Shown here one piece after another: positions 31,031-40,816 of a DNA stretch of 64,000 nucleotides; the stretch's first letter is position 1; the number at the start of each line of letters is the position of its first letter. Position numbers and translations under genes: made by a program. Under the pieces are notes generated by a model. That model saw only the letters and a list, made by a program, of their open reading frames with translations, ran no database searches and had not been told where the DNA came from. Source of the stretch: Methanobacterium sp. UBA353 (GTDB lineage: Archaea > Methanobacteriota > Methanobacteria > Methanobacteriales > Methanobacteriaceae); contig DALO01000002.1 in the NCBI GenBank assembly GCA_002496805.1, forward strand, positions 1 to 64,000, in the 5' to 3' direction.

Positions 31031-31061
<31 letters not shown>

Positions 31062-31067
31062 CAGCAT

Positions 31068-31154
<87 letters not shown>

Positions 31155-31195
31155 CTTTATAATTGAAATATATGATTAACTTTTGTTTTAATAGG

Positions 31196-31615
31196 TTATA
31201 ATAAATTAATGATAATTTTAACATTTAATATTTTACCGGATTTAAGATCATTTACGAGTTCTTGGTTTAAATCTACTGCAGCCTTATCTGCATTTATCAT
31301 TAGGGTACGGTTGCATGTATAACTACTTTTACGACAAACCATGTCGGTGGGATGATCCAATGTAAGTAAAGGATGCCCATATCCAATGATGCTATCTTTT
31401 GAATTTTCTGTTTCTAGTATAACTTGAATCTGAGTTTTTTCATCACGAATAGCCATCTTCATCTGAGCAGGCATGTCATTTAATGACACTTTTGAGGCCA
31501 CTCCAACAATACAATCTGCTGCAAGTCTAATTTCATTATCTCTGGTCACTTCGAATGTGCTACGATGTTGAGACGTCACATTGGGATGTCCTTTGGCTTT
31601 AAAGCTAAATTTCAT
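31196..31615 (-). CDS. DUF371 family protein
   Basis: A 139-residue archaeal conserved protein (FKAKGHPNVTSQHRSTFEVT, AADCIVGVASK, YGHPLLTLDHPTDMVCRKSSY) matching DUF371. Function unknown. I prefer ATG 31615, preceded by GTGAT; an in-frame TTG at 31624 would add three residues. Confidence 0.8.
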   Translation of the reverse strand: MKFSFKAKGHPNVTSQHRSTFEVTRDNEIRLAADCIVGVASKVSLNDMPAQMKMAIRDEKTQIQVILETENSKDSIIGYGHPLLTLDHPTDMVCRKSSYTCNRTLMINADKAAVDLNQELVNDLKSGKILNVKIIINLL

Positions 31616-31663
31616 AATAATCAATCACTGCTTTTATGAATTAATTTGATATAAAAAAATCTA

Positions 31664-32372
31664 AAACTCATTGATTTTATTGATTATTTCAAAATATGAA
31701 TTTTAGTGTAATGAATTTAATATAGTTATGAATAGTTAAAATAAATAAGAGTGATTCTATATCTTCCAGGAGTTGTACCATGAAGATAAGTTGTGTTGCA
31801 GTTAATCAGGCCATTTCAGATTTTTATGCTGAGCATGGATTTTCATTATTTTCTGACGATATGAAGTAATCTGTGGATTTTCAACCAAGTAGATAAATAT
31901 AGCGAATTTAAAATTATTCCCAGATAATAATCCATAAAAATATATTAAACGTTTAAAAGATAAATTCAGCTATTAATTTAATTTAATTTTAAAAACAGAT
32001 AATGAATTAGTGATTTTATCTGATTGCACTCACCTTGGTATGGTATACATCTAATATTCTGCCATTAATATTTCCAGGATGAAATACATGGAGTTATTGG
32101 GGAATCACATCTATTGGGACAACCCCACAGAGAATAAACAAAATACTACGGATGAATTTAAAAGAATAGACCATGATCTAATGGGGGCACTTAACCGGAT
32201 TTGATGCATTATGTATATTTACAAAAGAATTTAACGGTATATTAATCCTTTTGGGGTCTGGTGCAGAAATCGTGGGATTGGATTTGGTTAACTGAACTAG
32301 AGGGGCTTAAATTTTCTTAAATTATGAGTAAAAAATTTATCAATGATGATAAATAGGGAATAATACATTTAT
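31664..32372. other. gene-poor stretch with possible gene remnants
   Basis: About 700 bases without a complete gene. Three short plus-strand open pieces look protein-like but unconnected: 31780-31869 (MKISCVAVNQAISDFY...), about 32081-32205 (MKYMELLGNHIYWDNP... to GALNRI then stop), and about 32202-32296 in another frame (FDALCIFTKEFNGILILL... ending EIVGLDLVN). The last two would join through a frameshift. No family recognised; they may be debris of one decayed gene or chance. Confidence 0.3.
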
Positions 32373-32837
32373 ATGAATACTAAAAACATTCGAAAGGGAA
32401 CTTACTGCCTTTTAATATATCTCAAAGTGGATATACCAATCAAAATCGGTAAAAAAGGGAAAATGAATTTTAATAAGGGTTATTATGTTTATGTTGGATC
32501 CGCCATGAACTCCCTAGATGGTAGGGTCAGAAGACATTTAAGGAATAATAAGAAACTTCACTGGCATGTTGATTATATTTTGGATAACTCCCAATCCACG
32601 GTAATTGATGTATACTTATCAGACGATGGAGTTAAACATGAATGTGACTTGGCCAACCATATTGCATATGCAGGAAAAGAAGTTCAGGGTTTTGGATGTT
32701 CGGATTGTAAATGTAATTCCCATCTTGTTTATTTTTCTAAAATTGTTGATGCTGAATCTGCATGTTTGAATGCTTTTAAAAAAATGGGATTAGAATTAAA
32801 TAAATTTGAAGATTTAAGTCATTCATTTGAAAAATAA
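32373..32837 (+). CDS. DUF123 GIY-YIG-like protein
   Basis: A 154-residue protein: GTYCLLIYL, the GIY-YIG-type KGYYVYVGSAMNSLDGRVRRHLR and HWHVDYIL, with Cys-rich GFGCSDCKCNSHLVYF. This matches DUF123, a GIY-YIG-related domain found alone in archaea and fused to endonuclease III in some species. A role in nucleic-acid cleavage or repair is inferred. It converges with cfbC, 7 bases apart. Confidence 0.85.
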   Translation: MNTKNIRKGTYCLLIYLKVDIPIKIGKKGKMNFNKGYYVYVGSAMNSLDGRVRRHLRNNKKLHWHVDYILDNSQSTVIDVYLSDDGVKHECDLANHIAYAGKEVQGFGCSDCKCNSHLVYFSKIVDAESACLNAFKKMGLELNKFEDLSHSFEK

Positions 32838-32844
32838 ATTTTAA

Positions 32845-33639
32845 TTAAATAGTTCTGAAGAATTCTTCAAATTCTTCCACATCCATGGGTTCTGGAACCA
32901 CGAATTCCTGGTTATTGGAAATTGTTTTTGAAATTTCAAAATATTTTTGTGCCTGTTCAGAGTCTGGGAATTTCTCTACAACGGTTTTGGCATCAATTTC
33001 ACTTTCCTGAACTAATTCGCTCCTGGGGATCACTCCGGTAATTTGACTTCCAATCCTATGGGCAAATTCTCCAACAATCTCGACTTCGCGATGAATGCCT
33101 CTACAGTTACAAATTATCCCGCCAAGATTGCCATTTAGTTTTTTTATGCCCTTAGAAATATTATTGGCAGCATATAATGCCATGTATTCTCCAGATGTTA
33201 CAATGTATACTTCATCAGCGAAATCTTCCCGTAATGGTACTGCAAATCCTCCGCAGACTACATCTCCCAGCACATCATAAATAATAACTTCCGGTTCTTG
33301 GGAAAAGACTTCCAATTTTTCCAGAAGCTTCATGGCAACGATTACCCCTCTCCCTGCACACCCAACACCAGGTTCTGGACCACCACTTTCGACACATTTA
33401 ACATTTCCATACCCATGGAATAGAACATCTTCTTGAGTGGTGTTTCTTTTTTCTTTTAAAACGTCTAAGATGGTGGGGATCCTTCGCCCTACAAGGGTGC
33501 GGGTGGTGTCTGCTTTAGGGTCACAGCCAATTACCAGCACATCTTTATTTTTGGAGTAAGCTGCAGCCAAGTTTGAGACAATGGTGGATTTGCCAATACC
33601 TCCCTTGCCATAAATGGCAATGTGTTTGGTCTTACTCAT
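32845..33639 (-). CDS. cfbC: Ni-sirohydrochlorin a,c-diamide reductive cyclase, NifH-like subunit
   Basis: A 264-residue NifH-family protein with P-loop IAIYGKGGIGKSTIVSNLA, switch region GCDPKADTTR, and the two cysteines that bridge a [4Fe-4S] cluster between subunits (GVGCAGRG and DVVCGGFAVP). In methanogens the stand-alone NifH homologue CfbC passes electrons to CfbD in coenzyme F430 synthesis. CfbD and the other cfb genes are not here. Its ATG overlaps the stop of the upstream CBS gene by four bases (ATGA). Confidence 0.88.
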   Translation of the reverse strand: MSKTKHIAIYGKGGIGKSTIVSNLAAAYSKNKDVLVIGCDPKADTTRTLVGRRIPTILDVLKEKRNTTQEDVLFHGYGNVKCVESGGPEPGVGCAGRGVIVAMKLLEKLEVFSQEPEVIIYDVLGDVVCGGFAVPLREDFADEVYIVTSGEYMALYAANNISKGIKKLNGNLGGIICNCRGIHREVEIVGEFAHRIGSQITGVIPRSELVQESEIDAKTVVEKFPDSEQAQKYFEISKTISNNQEFVVPEPMDVEEFEEFFRTI

Positions 33640-34109
33640 CCCCTCACCATTGCTCCAATAATATCGCCTCTGGTGATGATGCCCACCATTTTCCCAGCAC
33701 TGTCAACCACTGGTAATCGTTTAATATCATGGGTGTCCATTAACTGTGCTGCATCGGATATATCAGAGTCTGAGTCAACGGTCACAACTTTTTTGGTCAT
33801 TATTTCCCCAATGAGGAGTGAAGCGGCTTTGTTCATGTCTTCGGTTATTTCATCCATTTCGTATTTCATACGTACTGGTAATTCAATTAAATCAAGTGGG
33901 GCAGGCAGGATCAGGTTTATATGTGGAGAATGAACTTCTATGAGTCGCATGATATCGCCTTCACTTATGATCCCCACTAGTTTGTCTTCTTTGTCTACTA
34001 CTGGCGCTCCACTGATCTTGTTTTCGCGCAAACTTCCTGCAACATCAATAATCTGGTCATCAACCTTGAATTTAATTATTTCTTTTTCCATGGCGTCTTG
34101 AATTTTCAT
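33636..34109 (-). CDS. two-CBS-domain protein
   Basis: A 157-residue protein consisting of a CBS pair: GSLRENKISGAPVVDKEDKLVGIISEGDI and AAQLMDTHDIKRLPVVDSAGKMVGIITRGDI. Such modules bind adenosyl nucleotides and act as energy or cofactor sensors. ATG 34109 follows GGAGTTGAT and is preferred to 34127. It is translationally coupled to cfbC. Confidence 0.88.
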   Translation of the reverse strand: MKIQDAMEKEIIKFKVDDQIIDVAGSLRENKISGAPVVDKEDKLVGIISEGDIMRLIEVHSPHINLILPAPLDLIELPVRMKYEMDEITEDMNKAASLLIGEIMTKKVVTVDSDSDISDAAQLMDTHDIKRLPVVDSAGKMVGIITRGDIIGAMVRG

Positions 34110-34127
34110 TGTATCAACTCCATACAT

Positions 34128-34516
34128 ACAAATTCGCTAACAATGGCGATTTTTTCATTTAATTTATAATTTCATGTTAATCATAAATCAATACTTTTCA
34201 CGAACTCTTTAATAATTGGTTTTTGTTAATTTTAACTAGTATAATGTTCTTTTTGAAGCATGTATAATAAATTTAATATCTATTTTTTAAACATTTGTAT
34301 TACCTATATTTTCTCGAGTTTTCTCTTTATTATTCTAATGGTAAGTTAACTATTATTTTAGTTTTCTATGTGGTCTGGTAGAATAAAAAAAATGAAAGTT
34401 TAAATAGTTAATAATTCATTTAGTAAATAATTAATTTTATTAATTATATTATAATTTAACTATTGTAATAATTAACTAAATTTTTAATGTAACGAACAAT
34501 TGATAAAGTGAGATTT
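34128..34516 (+). promoter_or_regulatory. AT-rich intergenic region with inverted repeat before the MarR gene
   Basis: A 389-base gap with no ORF. TAGTTAATAATT (34405-34416) is mirrored by AATAATTAACTA (34467-34478), a 10-of-12 inverted match. The second arm ends about 38 bases before the MarR start, with several TATA-like stretches between the arms. Plausible MarR autoregulatory operators. Confidence 0.4.
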
Positions 34517-34981
34517 ATGGGTCAAAAAAGCTTTGAAAAGAGGTTAGATGACTTTTTAATATATTTTCCAGTTTTTTATCAGAAAGTAATTTCATCAAAA
34601 GATTTTCATAGTAGACAAATTTCATCTTCCTATTATCAGATTTTAAGAGTGCTCATGTATCATGAATCCCTACCCATATCTGTTATAGGGGATACTTTAT
34701 ATATTTCAAGACCAAACATGACTTCTCACATTGATAAATTGGTAAAAGATGGTATGGTCAAACGCATCCCTGATGAAAAAGACCGGAGAATAATTTTAAT
34801 CAAAATAACTCCTAAGGGAAGTGCGTTGGTCAAAAAGGCACGTGTTATTGTGGAGAAAAATATGTGCGAAAACCTATCTTCATTAAATTCAAAAGAGCTT
34901 GAAGACTTTTATAATGCCTTAAAAATTGTTAAATCAACGTTAATACTAATAGAGAAAAATTCTAACGATTTCAATCACTAA
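34517..34981 (+). CDS. MarR family transcriptional regulator
   Basis: A 154-residue winged-helix protein: ISSSYYQILRVLMYHESLPISVIGDTL (helix region), recognition-helix segment YISRPNMTSHIDKLVKDGMV and wing KRIPDEKDRRIILIKITPKG. MarR proteins bind palindromic operators as dimers. Start ATG 34517 follows GTGAG; GTG 34508 is an alternative. No adjacent co-directional target gene is evident. Confidence 0.88.
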   Translation: MGQKSFEKRLDDFLIYFPVFYQKVISSKDFHSRQISSSYYQILRVLMYHESLPISVIGDTLYISRPNMTSHIDKLVKDGMVKRIPDEKDRRIILIKITPKGSALVKKARVIVEKNMCENLSSLNSKELEDFYNALKIVKSTLILIEKNSNDFNH

Positions 34982-35466
34982 TCAAGAATTCAAACAACTC
35001 TTCTCAAGTCACTAGTTGTTTGATAGTTATGGCTTAGTATATGGGAGGGATGGCCATTTACTATTTGCATGCTATCCTCAAGCATAGTGTCAATACTTCA
35101 AGAAAGTCTTTCAATTTTCACAGTCACAAGAGAATCTTCATGTTTACGAAGGCATTGGATATAGTTTCATCTAGTCAAATGAATTATCAAATAACATTGT
35201 CGGACTTAAAAAAATGCAAGAATACCTTCATCAGAATTCAGACAATCCCCTATTTTAAAATTAATCTTAGGATACTATCACAGATTTATGAGATGGGGGT
35301 GAGTATTTATCATTAACAATCCCATATGACTTATTCTCATAAATAATTTCAAAATTTGGAATAAATATCTGAAAATAAGTGAAAAATGGGAAAACGGACA
35401 TTGAAATTAATGTATTTTCAAGAAAAACCAAATAACTTACCCATAATGCTCTTTTCATCATTGAAA
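34982..35466. other. intergenic stretch, no supported gene
   Basis: About 485 bases between the MarR gene and the U32 gene. Two overlapping open frames on opposite strands (91 and 64 codons) exist but neither has a recognisable sequence or convincing start. I see no RNA or terminator beyond AT-rich DNA. Confidence 0.4.
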
Positions 35467-36681
35467 TTATCTTTCAAAACGCTGATAGACCAGATCTCCT
35501 GGCCTAACCTTATTTTTAATTGAAATTCCTATATTTTGCCCTTTTTTACCTTTAAATACACTTTTGCGTTCTATTTGGATTGATTCAACTGTTTGGCTTA
35601 TGGATCCAGTGGTGGGTCCTTGCACTAAAATTTCATCGCCAACTGTCAAATCATTCCATAGGCGTATTTCTGCTGCTTTAACCTTAGAATAATAATTTAC
35701 CACTTCTCCGATGTCTTTTTTTGTATGAGTGGCTTGGTTCAAGCTGCTTGTTTGATGAGGGTTTCGGAAATAAAAACCGGTATCAAATCCACGATTATAA
35801 ACTTTTTTTAATTCATCCATCCAATTTTCATTAAATACCCAATTGCCACTTTCATAGGAGTCAATTGCTTTCTTGTAAACTTTAGTAACACTAGCAACAT
35901 AGTCTGCTGATCTGGCCCTTCCTTCAATCTTAAAAGATGAAATTCCTGCTTCAATAAGCTCAGGAACATATTCTATCATACAAAGATCTCGGGGACTTAA
36001 GATGTGGCCTTTGAACCTATCATTGTATTTTTTTAAAATACTATCCCCTTCTAAAGTTAGCAAATCATTTTCATTTTCATCACTAATAAGTTTCCACTCC
36101 TTTCTACAGGGTTGTAGGCACTCTCCACAGTTAGCATTCTTCTGGTAGAGGTATGAACTTAAAAAACATCTCCCGGAGATAGCCAGACACATGGCTCCAT
36201 GGACAAAAACTTCTACTTCTAAGGGACTATCCTTAATTATTCCTTTAATATCTTCTAATGATAATTCACGGGAAAGTATAACTCGTTTAACACCCAAATC
36301 TGCCAGAACTTTCACGGATTCAGAATTAGATATATTCCCCTGAACACTAAAATGAACATCAATATTTTCATCCTGTGCAATGTTGAGAACCCCCAGATCC
36401 GATGCAATTATAGCATCGGCTCCTGCAGATCTAATTTCAAGTAAAATAGTTTTAAGTTGATCTATATCCTTATTTGTCATTATCGTGTTGGTGCACACGT
36501 ATAGGTGAGCATTATCGTCATGGCAACGATCAGAAGCCCTTTTAAGGTTATTTATGGCGAAATTGTTGGAGTGTGCTCGCATATTGTAGCCTTCAACACC
36601 TACGTACACTGCGTTAGCACCATTTTTTAGTGCTGCTTCTAGTGCAGTGAAATCCCGGGCTGGTGCCAATAATTCTACCAT
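35467..36681 (-). CDS. U32 family peptidase-like protein
   Basis: A 404-residue protein: MVELLAPARDFTALEAALKNGANAVYVG, a TIM-barrel-like N-terminal half, the four-cysteine cluster region (CLAISGRC, NANCGECLQPCRKEW) and FKIEGRARSADYVA. Family U32 includes collagenase-like proteins, but the best-characterised members (RlhA, TrhP/YegQ) help hydroxylate rRNA or tRNA bases; the cysteines fit an Fe-S role. Start ATG 36681 follows GTGGT. Confidence 0.85.
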   Translation of the reverse strand: MVELLAPARDFTALEAALKNGANAVYVGVEGYNMRAHSNNFAINNLKRASDRCHDDNAHLYVCTNTIMTNKDIDQLKTILLEIRSAGADAIIASDLGVLNIAQDENIDVHFSVQGNISNSESVKVLADLGVKRVILSRELSLEDIKGIIKDSPLEVEVFVHGAMCLAISGRCFLSSYLYQKNANCGECLQPCRKEWKLISDENENDLLTLEGDSILKKYNDRFKGHILSPRDLCMIEYVPELIEAGISSFKIEGRARSADYVASVTKVYKKAIDSYESGNWVFNENWMDELKKVYNRGFDTGFYFRNPHQTSSLNQATHTKKDIGEVVNYYSKVKAAEIRLWNDLTVGDEILVQGPTTGSISQTVESIQIERKSVFKGKKGQNIGISIKNKVRPGDLVYQRFER

Positions 36682-36761
36682 AAAAACCACTTTAATTGTG
36701 TGAAAAATAGTGTAATTATAATTGAATCAAATTAATCAGTTTAAATCAATCAAAAATATAT

Positions 36762-38162
36762 TTAACACCTGCAAGATTCATATTTCTCAATATCAGCAGG
36801 AAGTTCAGTTGGATACTCTCCCGTGATGCACCCAAGGCACAATTCATTCTTCTTAATTCCAATACATTCCACTAGGGATTCTGTACTTAGATATCCCAGT
36901 GAGTCAACCCCTATGGTTTGTCTGATTTTTTCCACTTCTTTATCAGAAGCTATGAGCTCTTTACGAGTGGCCATAGCAATGCCATAATAACAAGGAGAAA
37001 TAATAGGTGGTGATCCAATACGTAGATGAATTTCTTCTACACCAGCATCACGGAGTACATTAACCAATGCTTTAGATGTGGTTCCGCGTACAATGCTGTC
37101 ATCCACAAGTACGATGCGTTTACCCTCAAGTTCCGACTTAATAGGATTCATCTTCAACTTGACTGATGTTTCACGCTCTTCTTGGGTAGGCATAATAAAT
37201 GTCCGGCCTATGTAACGATTTTTGATTAATCCTTCACCGTAAGAAATCCCTGATGCACGAGAATAGCCGATAGCTGCGGTAATTGCTGAGTCAGGCACAG
37301 GCATCACAACATCAGCATAAACAGGATGCTCTCTATAAAGAGCATGTCCAATGTTCAGTCGTACATTATAGACAATTTTCCCATCCAAGATACTGTCTGG
37401 ACGGGCAAAATAAACGTATTCGAACATACAATGAGCTTTAGATGTGCCCGGGTTTTGTGGTATTTTGAAACTATTTATTTCATCGTTGATAACCAGTATC
37501 TCCCCGGGTTCCACGTCACGAACATATTCAGCTCCCACCACATCAAAAGCAACACTTTCTGATGCTACAATGGTGGTTCCTTCACGTTGGCCTAGAGCTA
37601 GAGGTTTGATGCCGATGGGGTCCCTTACTACCATTAAATCATCATTAACTAACAAAACCAGTGAATATGAGCCAATGAGTTTTTTAGAAACTCTTTTTAT
37701 GGATTCGGCCATGTTTTGTGTGTGGGAGTACTCTCTGGTTAACAGATGGCAGATAACTTCAGAGTCAGTTGAGGATTGAAAGATAATTCCTTCTTTTTCC
37801 AGTTCATGACGAAGCTCCATGGAATTTATAATATCTCCATTATGAGCTATAGCTATTGTTCCCAAGTCAAATTTTCCAATAAATGGTTGAGAGTTCTGAA
37901 TTTGAGATTTTCCTGTTGTTGAGTAACGTACATGGCCTATGCCAACGTTTCCATCCAATCCAACCAAGTTTCCATTGTTAAAAACATCACATACAAGTCC
38001 CATGCCTCTGTAAGTACGCATTTCCGAACCATTATGGGCAGATATGCCTGCAGACTCTTGTCCACGATGTTGCAAAGCGTATAATCCGTAATATATTTCT
38101 CTTGAGATGTTATGGGACTTATTCTTAGAGTAAGCACCTACGATGCCGCATTTATCCTGCAC
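36762..38162 (-). CDS. purF: amidophosphoribosyltransferase
   Basis: A 466-residue class II glutamine amidotransferase. GTG start; four residues (MQDK) precede the nucleophile Cys of CGIVGAY, so a short propeptide is probably removed. The PRPP loop is IVLVDDSIVRGTTS. The cysteines of CMFEY, SPCYYGI and CLGC near the C-terminus match the [4Fe-4S] type of PurF. First committed step of purine synthesis. Confidence 0.96.
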   Translation of the reverse strand: MQDKCGIVGAYSKNKSHNISREIYYGLYALQHRGQESAGISAHNGSEMRTYRGMGLVCDVFNNGNLVGLDGNVGIGHVRYSTTGKSQIQNSQPFIGKFDLGTIAIAHNGDIINSMELRHELEKEGIIFQSSTDSEVICHLLTREYSHTQNMAESIKRVSKKLIGSYSLVLLVNDDLMVVRDPIGIKPLALGQREGTTIVASESVAFDVVGAEYVRDVEPGEILVINDEINSFKIPQNPGTSKAHCMFEYVYFARPDSILDGKIVYNVRLNIGHALYREHPVYADVVMPVPDSAITAAIGYSRASGISYGEGLIKNRYIGRTFIMPTQEERETSVKLKMNPIKSELEGKRIVLVDDSIVRGTTSKALVNVLRDAGVEEIHLRIGSPPIISPCYYGIAMATRKELIASDKEVEKIRQTIGVDSLGYLSTESLVECIGIKKNELCLGCITGEYPTELPADIEKYESCRC

Positions 38163-38244
38163 TTGGAATTCTCCATGAAGTTATATTTTGGGGTGATCTT
38201 CTAAAAAAAGAGATGAAAAATAATTCATAAAATGACCTTTAACA

Positions 38245-39135
38245 TTACCCTTTGAGTAAACTAGGAATGAATTTCTCATCACCTATTTCTTCCTTAAGAT
38301 CTTCTATTTTTGAATCGTAAAAAATAAGTACCGTGCGAATAACCTTCAACCAGTCCACAGCATCCTTTTTTGAAGGGGCAGCAATGAATCCTTGTCCTAA
38401 AATAATGTTATCCGGTTTAAATTCGCTAGTTATAAAAGTAATAAGTTCTTCTTCTTCTAAAGTTTCATTAAAGTTTTCTTTCCACAGTTCATCTAGAAGA
38501 AATGTTTCATACAAATTTTTCTTCAACATAATTCTGTATTTATTTTTAATATCAGCATACTTGTTTTTAACGGTTTTTAAATCTTCCTGGTGTGATTTTT
38601 GTTTAAATTCAAGTCTTTCTAGGGAAGATAATAACTCTTTATTTTTATTGGCTGATTCTTCCTTTTCCGAAGATAAATTGTCAAATTGTTCTTTCAAGTC
38701 TGTAATTTGATTTTCAGATTGTTTAAGTCTGTCTTTAAGTTCTTGGATGTATCCTATATTGCCTATGGATATTAAACCAGAACGAATAATTGCATTTTTT
38801 ATTTCTTTTCGGATAAGAGCAGGGTCGATGTATTCCACATCGTGGCCGAAGGGGAGTTTCATCCTTTCTATATGACCCACTTCTTTTTTGAGAACTTTTT
38901 GAAACTTGTCGGCCAGTTCTCTTCCAGGAGCATCCACATCAGTGGCGATCAAAAGGATATCCGCACCACGCACAGCTTTTTTCGCGATTTCAGTATTTGT
39001 GGTGGGTATGATGGAAGAAATGGTTATGTGGTACTCAGCTCCTAGGGCAATGTTTTGAAGGGCCCTGGAAACATTTTCCACATCCGATGCTCCTTCCACA
39101 ATGATGCGCACATCGATGGGATTTCTCATTTCCAT
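38245..39135 (-). CDS. Toprim domain protein with coiled coil
   Basis: A 296-residue protein. Residues about 8-110 are a Toprim domain: RIIVEGASDVENVSRAL carries the conserved Glu and ILLIATDVDAPGRELA the DxD motif. A coiled coil spans about 135-205, and a C-terminal helical domain follows (LDELWKENFNETLEEEEL; GQGFIAAP). Toprim domains catalyse or bind phosphodiesters in primases, topoisomerases, OLD nucleases and RNase M5. The start codon directly abuts the stop of L37e. Function unknown; the setting suggests RNA metabolism. Confidence 0.75.
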   Translation of the reverse strand: MEMRNPIDVRIIVEGASDVENVSRALQNIALGAEYHITISSIIPTTNTEIAKKAVRGADILLIATDVDAPGRELADKFQKVLKKEVGHIERMKLPFGHDVEYIDPALIRKEIKNAIIRSGLISIGNIGYIQELKDRLKQSENQITDLKEQFDNLSSEKEESANKNKELLSSLERLEFKQKSHQEDLKTVKNKYADIKNKYRIMLKKNLYETFLLDELWKENFNETLEEEELITFITSEFKPDNIILGQGFIAAPSKKDAVDWLKVIRTVLIFYDSKIEDLKEEIGDEKFIPSLLKG

Positions 39136-39318
<183 letters not shown>

Positions 39319-39366
39319 TTTATTATCCTCCTAAAAAAATATTCCAGCTTTCTTGCTGGTATCTGT

Positions 39367-39609
<243 letters not shown>

Positions 39610-39717
39610 TATTATCACCTTTCCTATACCATCAATGTAGTTAAGATTTATATTTAAATGTACCGCCATCATAAATATTAAAAACAGAATGGAAATTAGA
39701 AATTGGGTGATTTTTAA

Positions 39718-40200
39718 TTGAAAATTAAAAAGAGATATCATCTTAAGAAAAAAAAATTAAAGGAAATCAAAGCTAATCTTGGACTTTATAGTTTTTTAAT
39801 CCCTCCCAAAGCCAAGGTGGAAATTTTGGAAACAGAACTTCCTGACTTGATCCTGATTGATGATGAACCACTTTTAATGATCCTCAATGGTGAACCATTT
39901 CCCACACTTAAAGGAGCCCTTAAACGACCCATGGAGGATCATGTTGTGGTTGTGGACATGGGTGCTGTGAAATTCCTAGCCAACGGAGCTGATGTAATGT
40001 CTCCAGGGGTTGTGAAGGCTGATATTAATATAATGGAGGGAGACACAGTTATAATTGTTGATGAAAATTATCATAAACCATTGGCTATGGGTGTAGCCAT
40101 TATATCGGGAGAAGAAATGGTGAAAAATAATAAAGGTAAGGCAGTGAAGACTCTTCACTATATTGGAGATAAGATTTGGAATTGTCAAATAGGGTCATGA
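39718..40200 (+). CDS. PUA domain RNA-binding protein
   Basis: A 160-residue protein from a TTG start after GGGTGAT. The basic N-terminus (MKIKKRYHLKKKKLKEIKAN) is followed by a pre-PUA region and a C-terminal PUA domain (VVVDMGAVKFLANGADVMSPGV, GDTVIIVDENYHKPLAMGVA, GKAVKTLHYIGDKIW). Resembles archaeal MCT-1/Tma20-like PUA proteins that act on ribosomes or tRNA. Divergent from the Sm gene with a 108-base shared promoter region. Confidence 0.85.
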   Translation: MKIKKRYHLKKKKLKEIKANLGLYSFLIPPKAKVEILETELPDLILIDDEPLLMILNGEPFPTLKGALKRPMEDHVVVVDMGAVKFLANGADVMSPGVVKADINIMEGDTVIIVDENYHKPLAMGVAIISGEEMVKNNKGKAVKTLHYIGDKIWNCQIGS

Positions 40201-40296
40201 TTAATTATAAATTTGGAAAACATCCAACATATAATTTAATTTGAGGTGTTATTTTATATTTTGTTAAAACTTATTTAATCAAGGGGTTTTCTATAA

Positions 40297-40782
40297 ATGG
40301 AAATTTGGTACATATTTGTTGCAGTTCCCATAATTGGAGCCATTTTGCATTTTTTTATAATTAAGAAAGAACTGACAAAAAATAGAGTTTTAGAAGTCTT
40401 GTTATTATGGTTTTTAGGTTTTGGAATCGGTGTCGGATCCATTTTCAGCGGTTTGGCTCAAATTGTATCTCCAGAAATTGTTGCCCAATCTGTAGGATGG
40501 CCAAACTCTCCTTTTTTAAGAGAAGTAGGTTTTGCAAATATTTCGTATGGTATTTTAGGCATTTTATCAATTAAATATCGTAGTTTTTGGGCACCAACTA
40601 TCATTGCCTATGCCGTGTTCATGTGGGGTGCTGCTATTAGCCATATTCATAATATCCAACAAACCGGTAATCTGGCTTCTGGTAATGCTGGAACAGTACT
40701 TTACTTAGACATATTAATGCCGATCATATTTATCCTACTTTTATTTACTTATAACAAGACTAAAGTTGTGATAGGTAATTAA
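40297..40782 (+). CDS. four-helix membrane protein (DUF6790-like)
   Basis: A 161-residue protein with four or more hydrophobic segments and the loop VGWPNSPFLREVGFANISYG, which I associate with an uncharacterised membrane family (DUF6790). Function unknown. It begins 34 bases upstream-to-downstream ahead of arfB in the same direction. Confidence 0.65.
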   Translation: MEIWYIFVAVPIIGAILHFFIIKKELTKNRVLEVLLLWFLGFGIGVGSIFSGLAQIVSPEIVAQSVGWPNSPFLREVGFANISYGILGILSIKYRSFWAPTIIAYAVFMWGAAISHIHNIQQTGNLASGNAGTVLYLDILMPIIFILLLFTYNKTKVVIGN

Positions 40783-40816
40783 AAATAGTTTAATAAAATT
40801 GAATAGGAAATTGAAC

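Noticed and set aside
35041..35316. 91-codon plus-strand ORF after the MarR gene
   Set aside because: Composition is not protein-like, no family is recognised, the promoter is not convincing, and another open frame overlaps on the minus strand.
39610..39741. upstream extension of the Sm-like gene
   Set aside because: The extra residues are hydrophobic and absent from Sm proteins, whereas GTG 39609 has a good ribosome binding site and gives the expected length.
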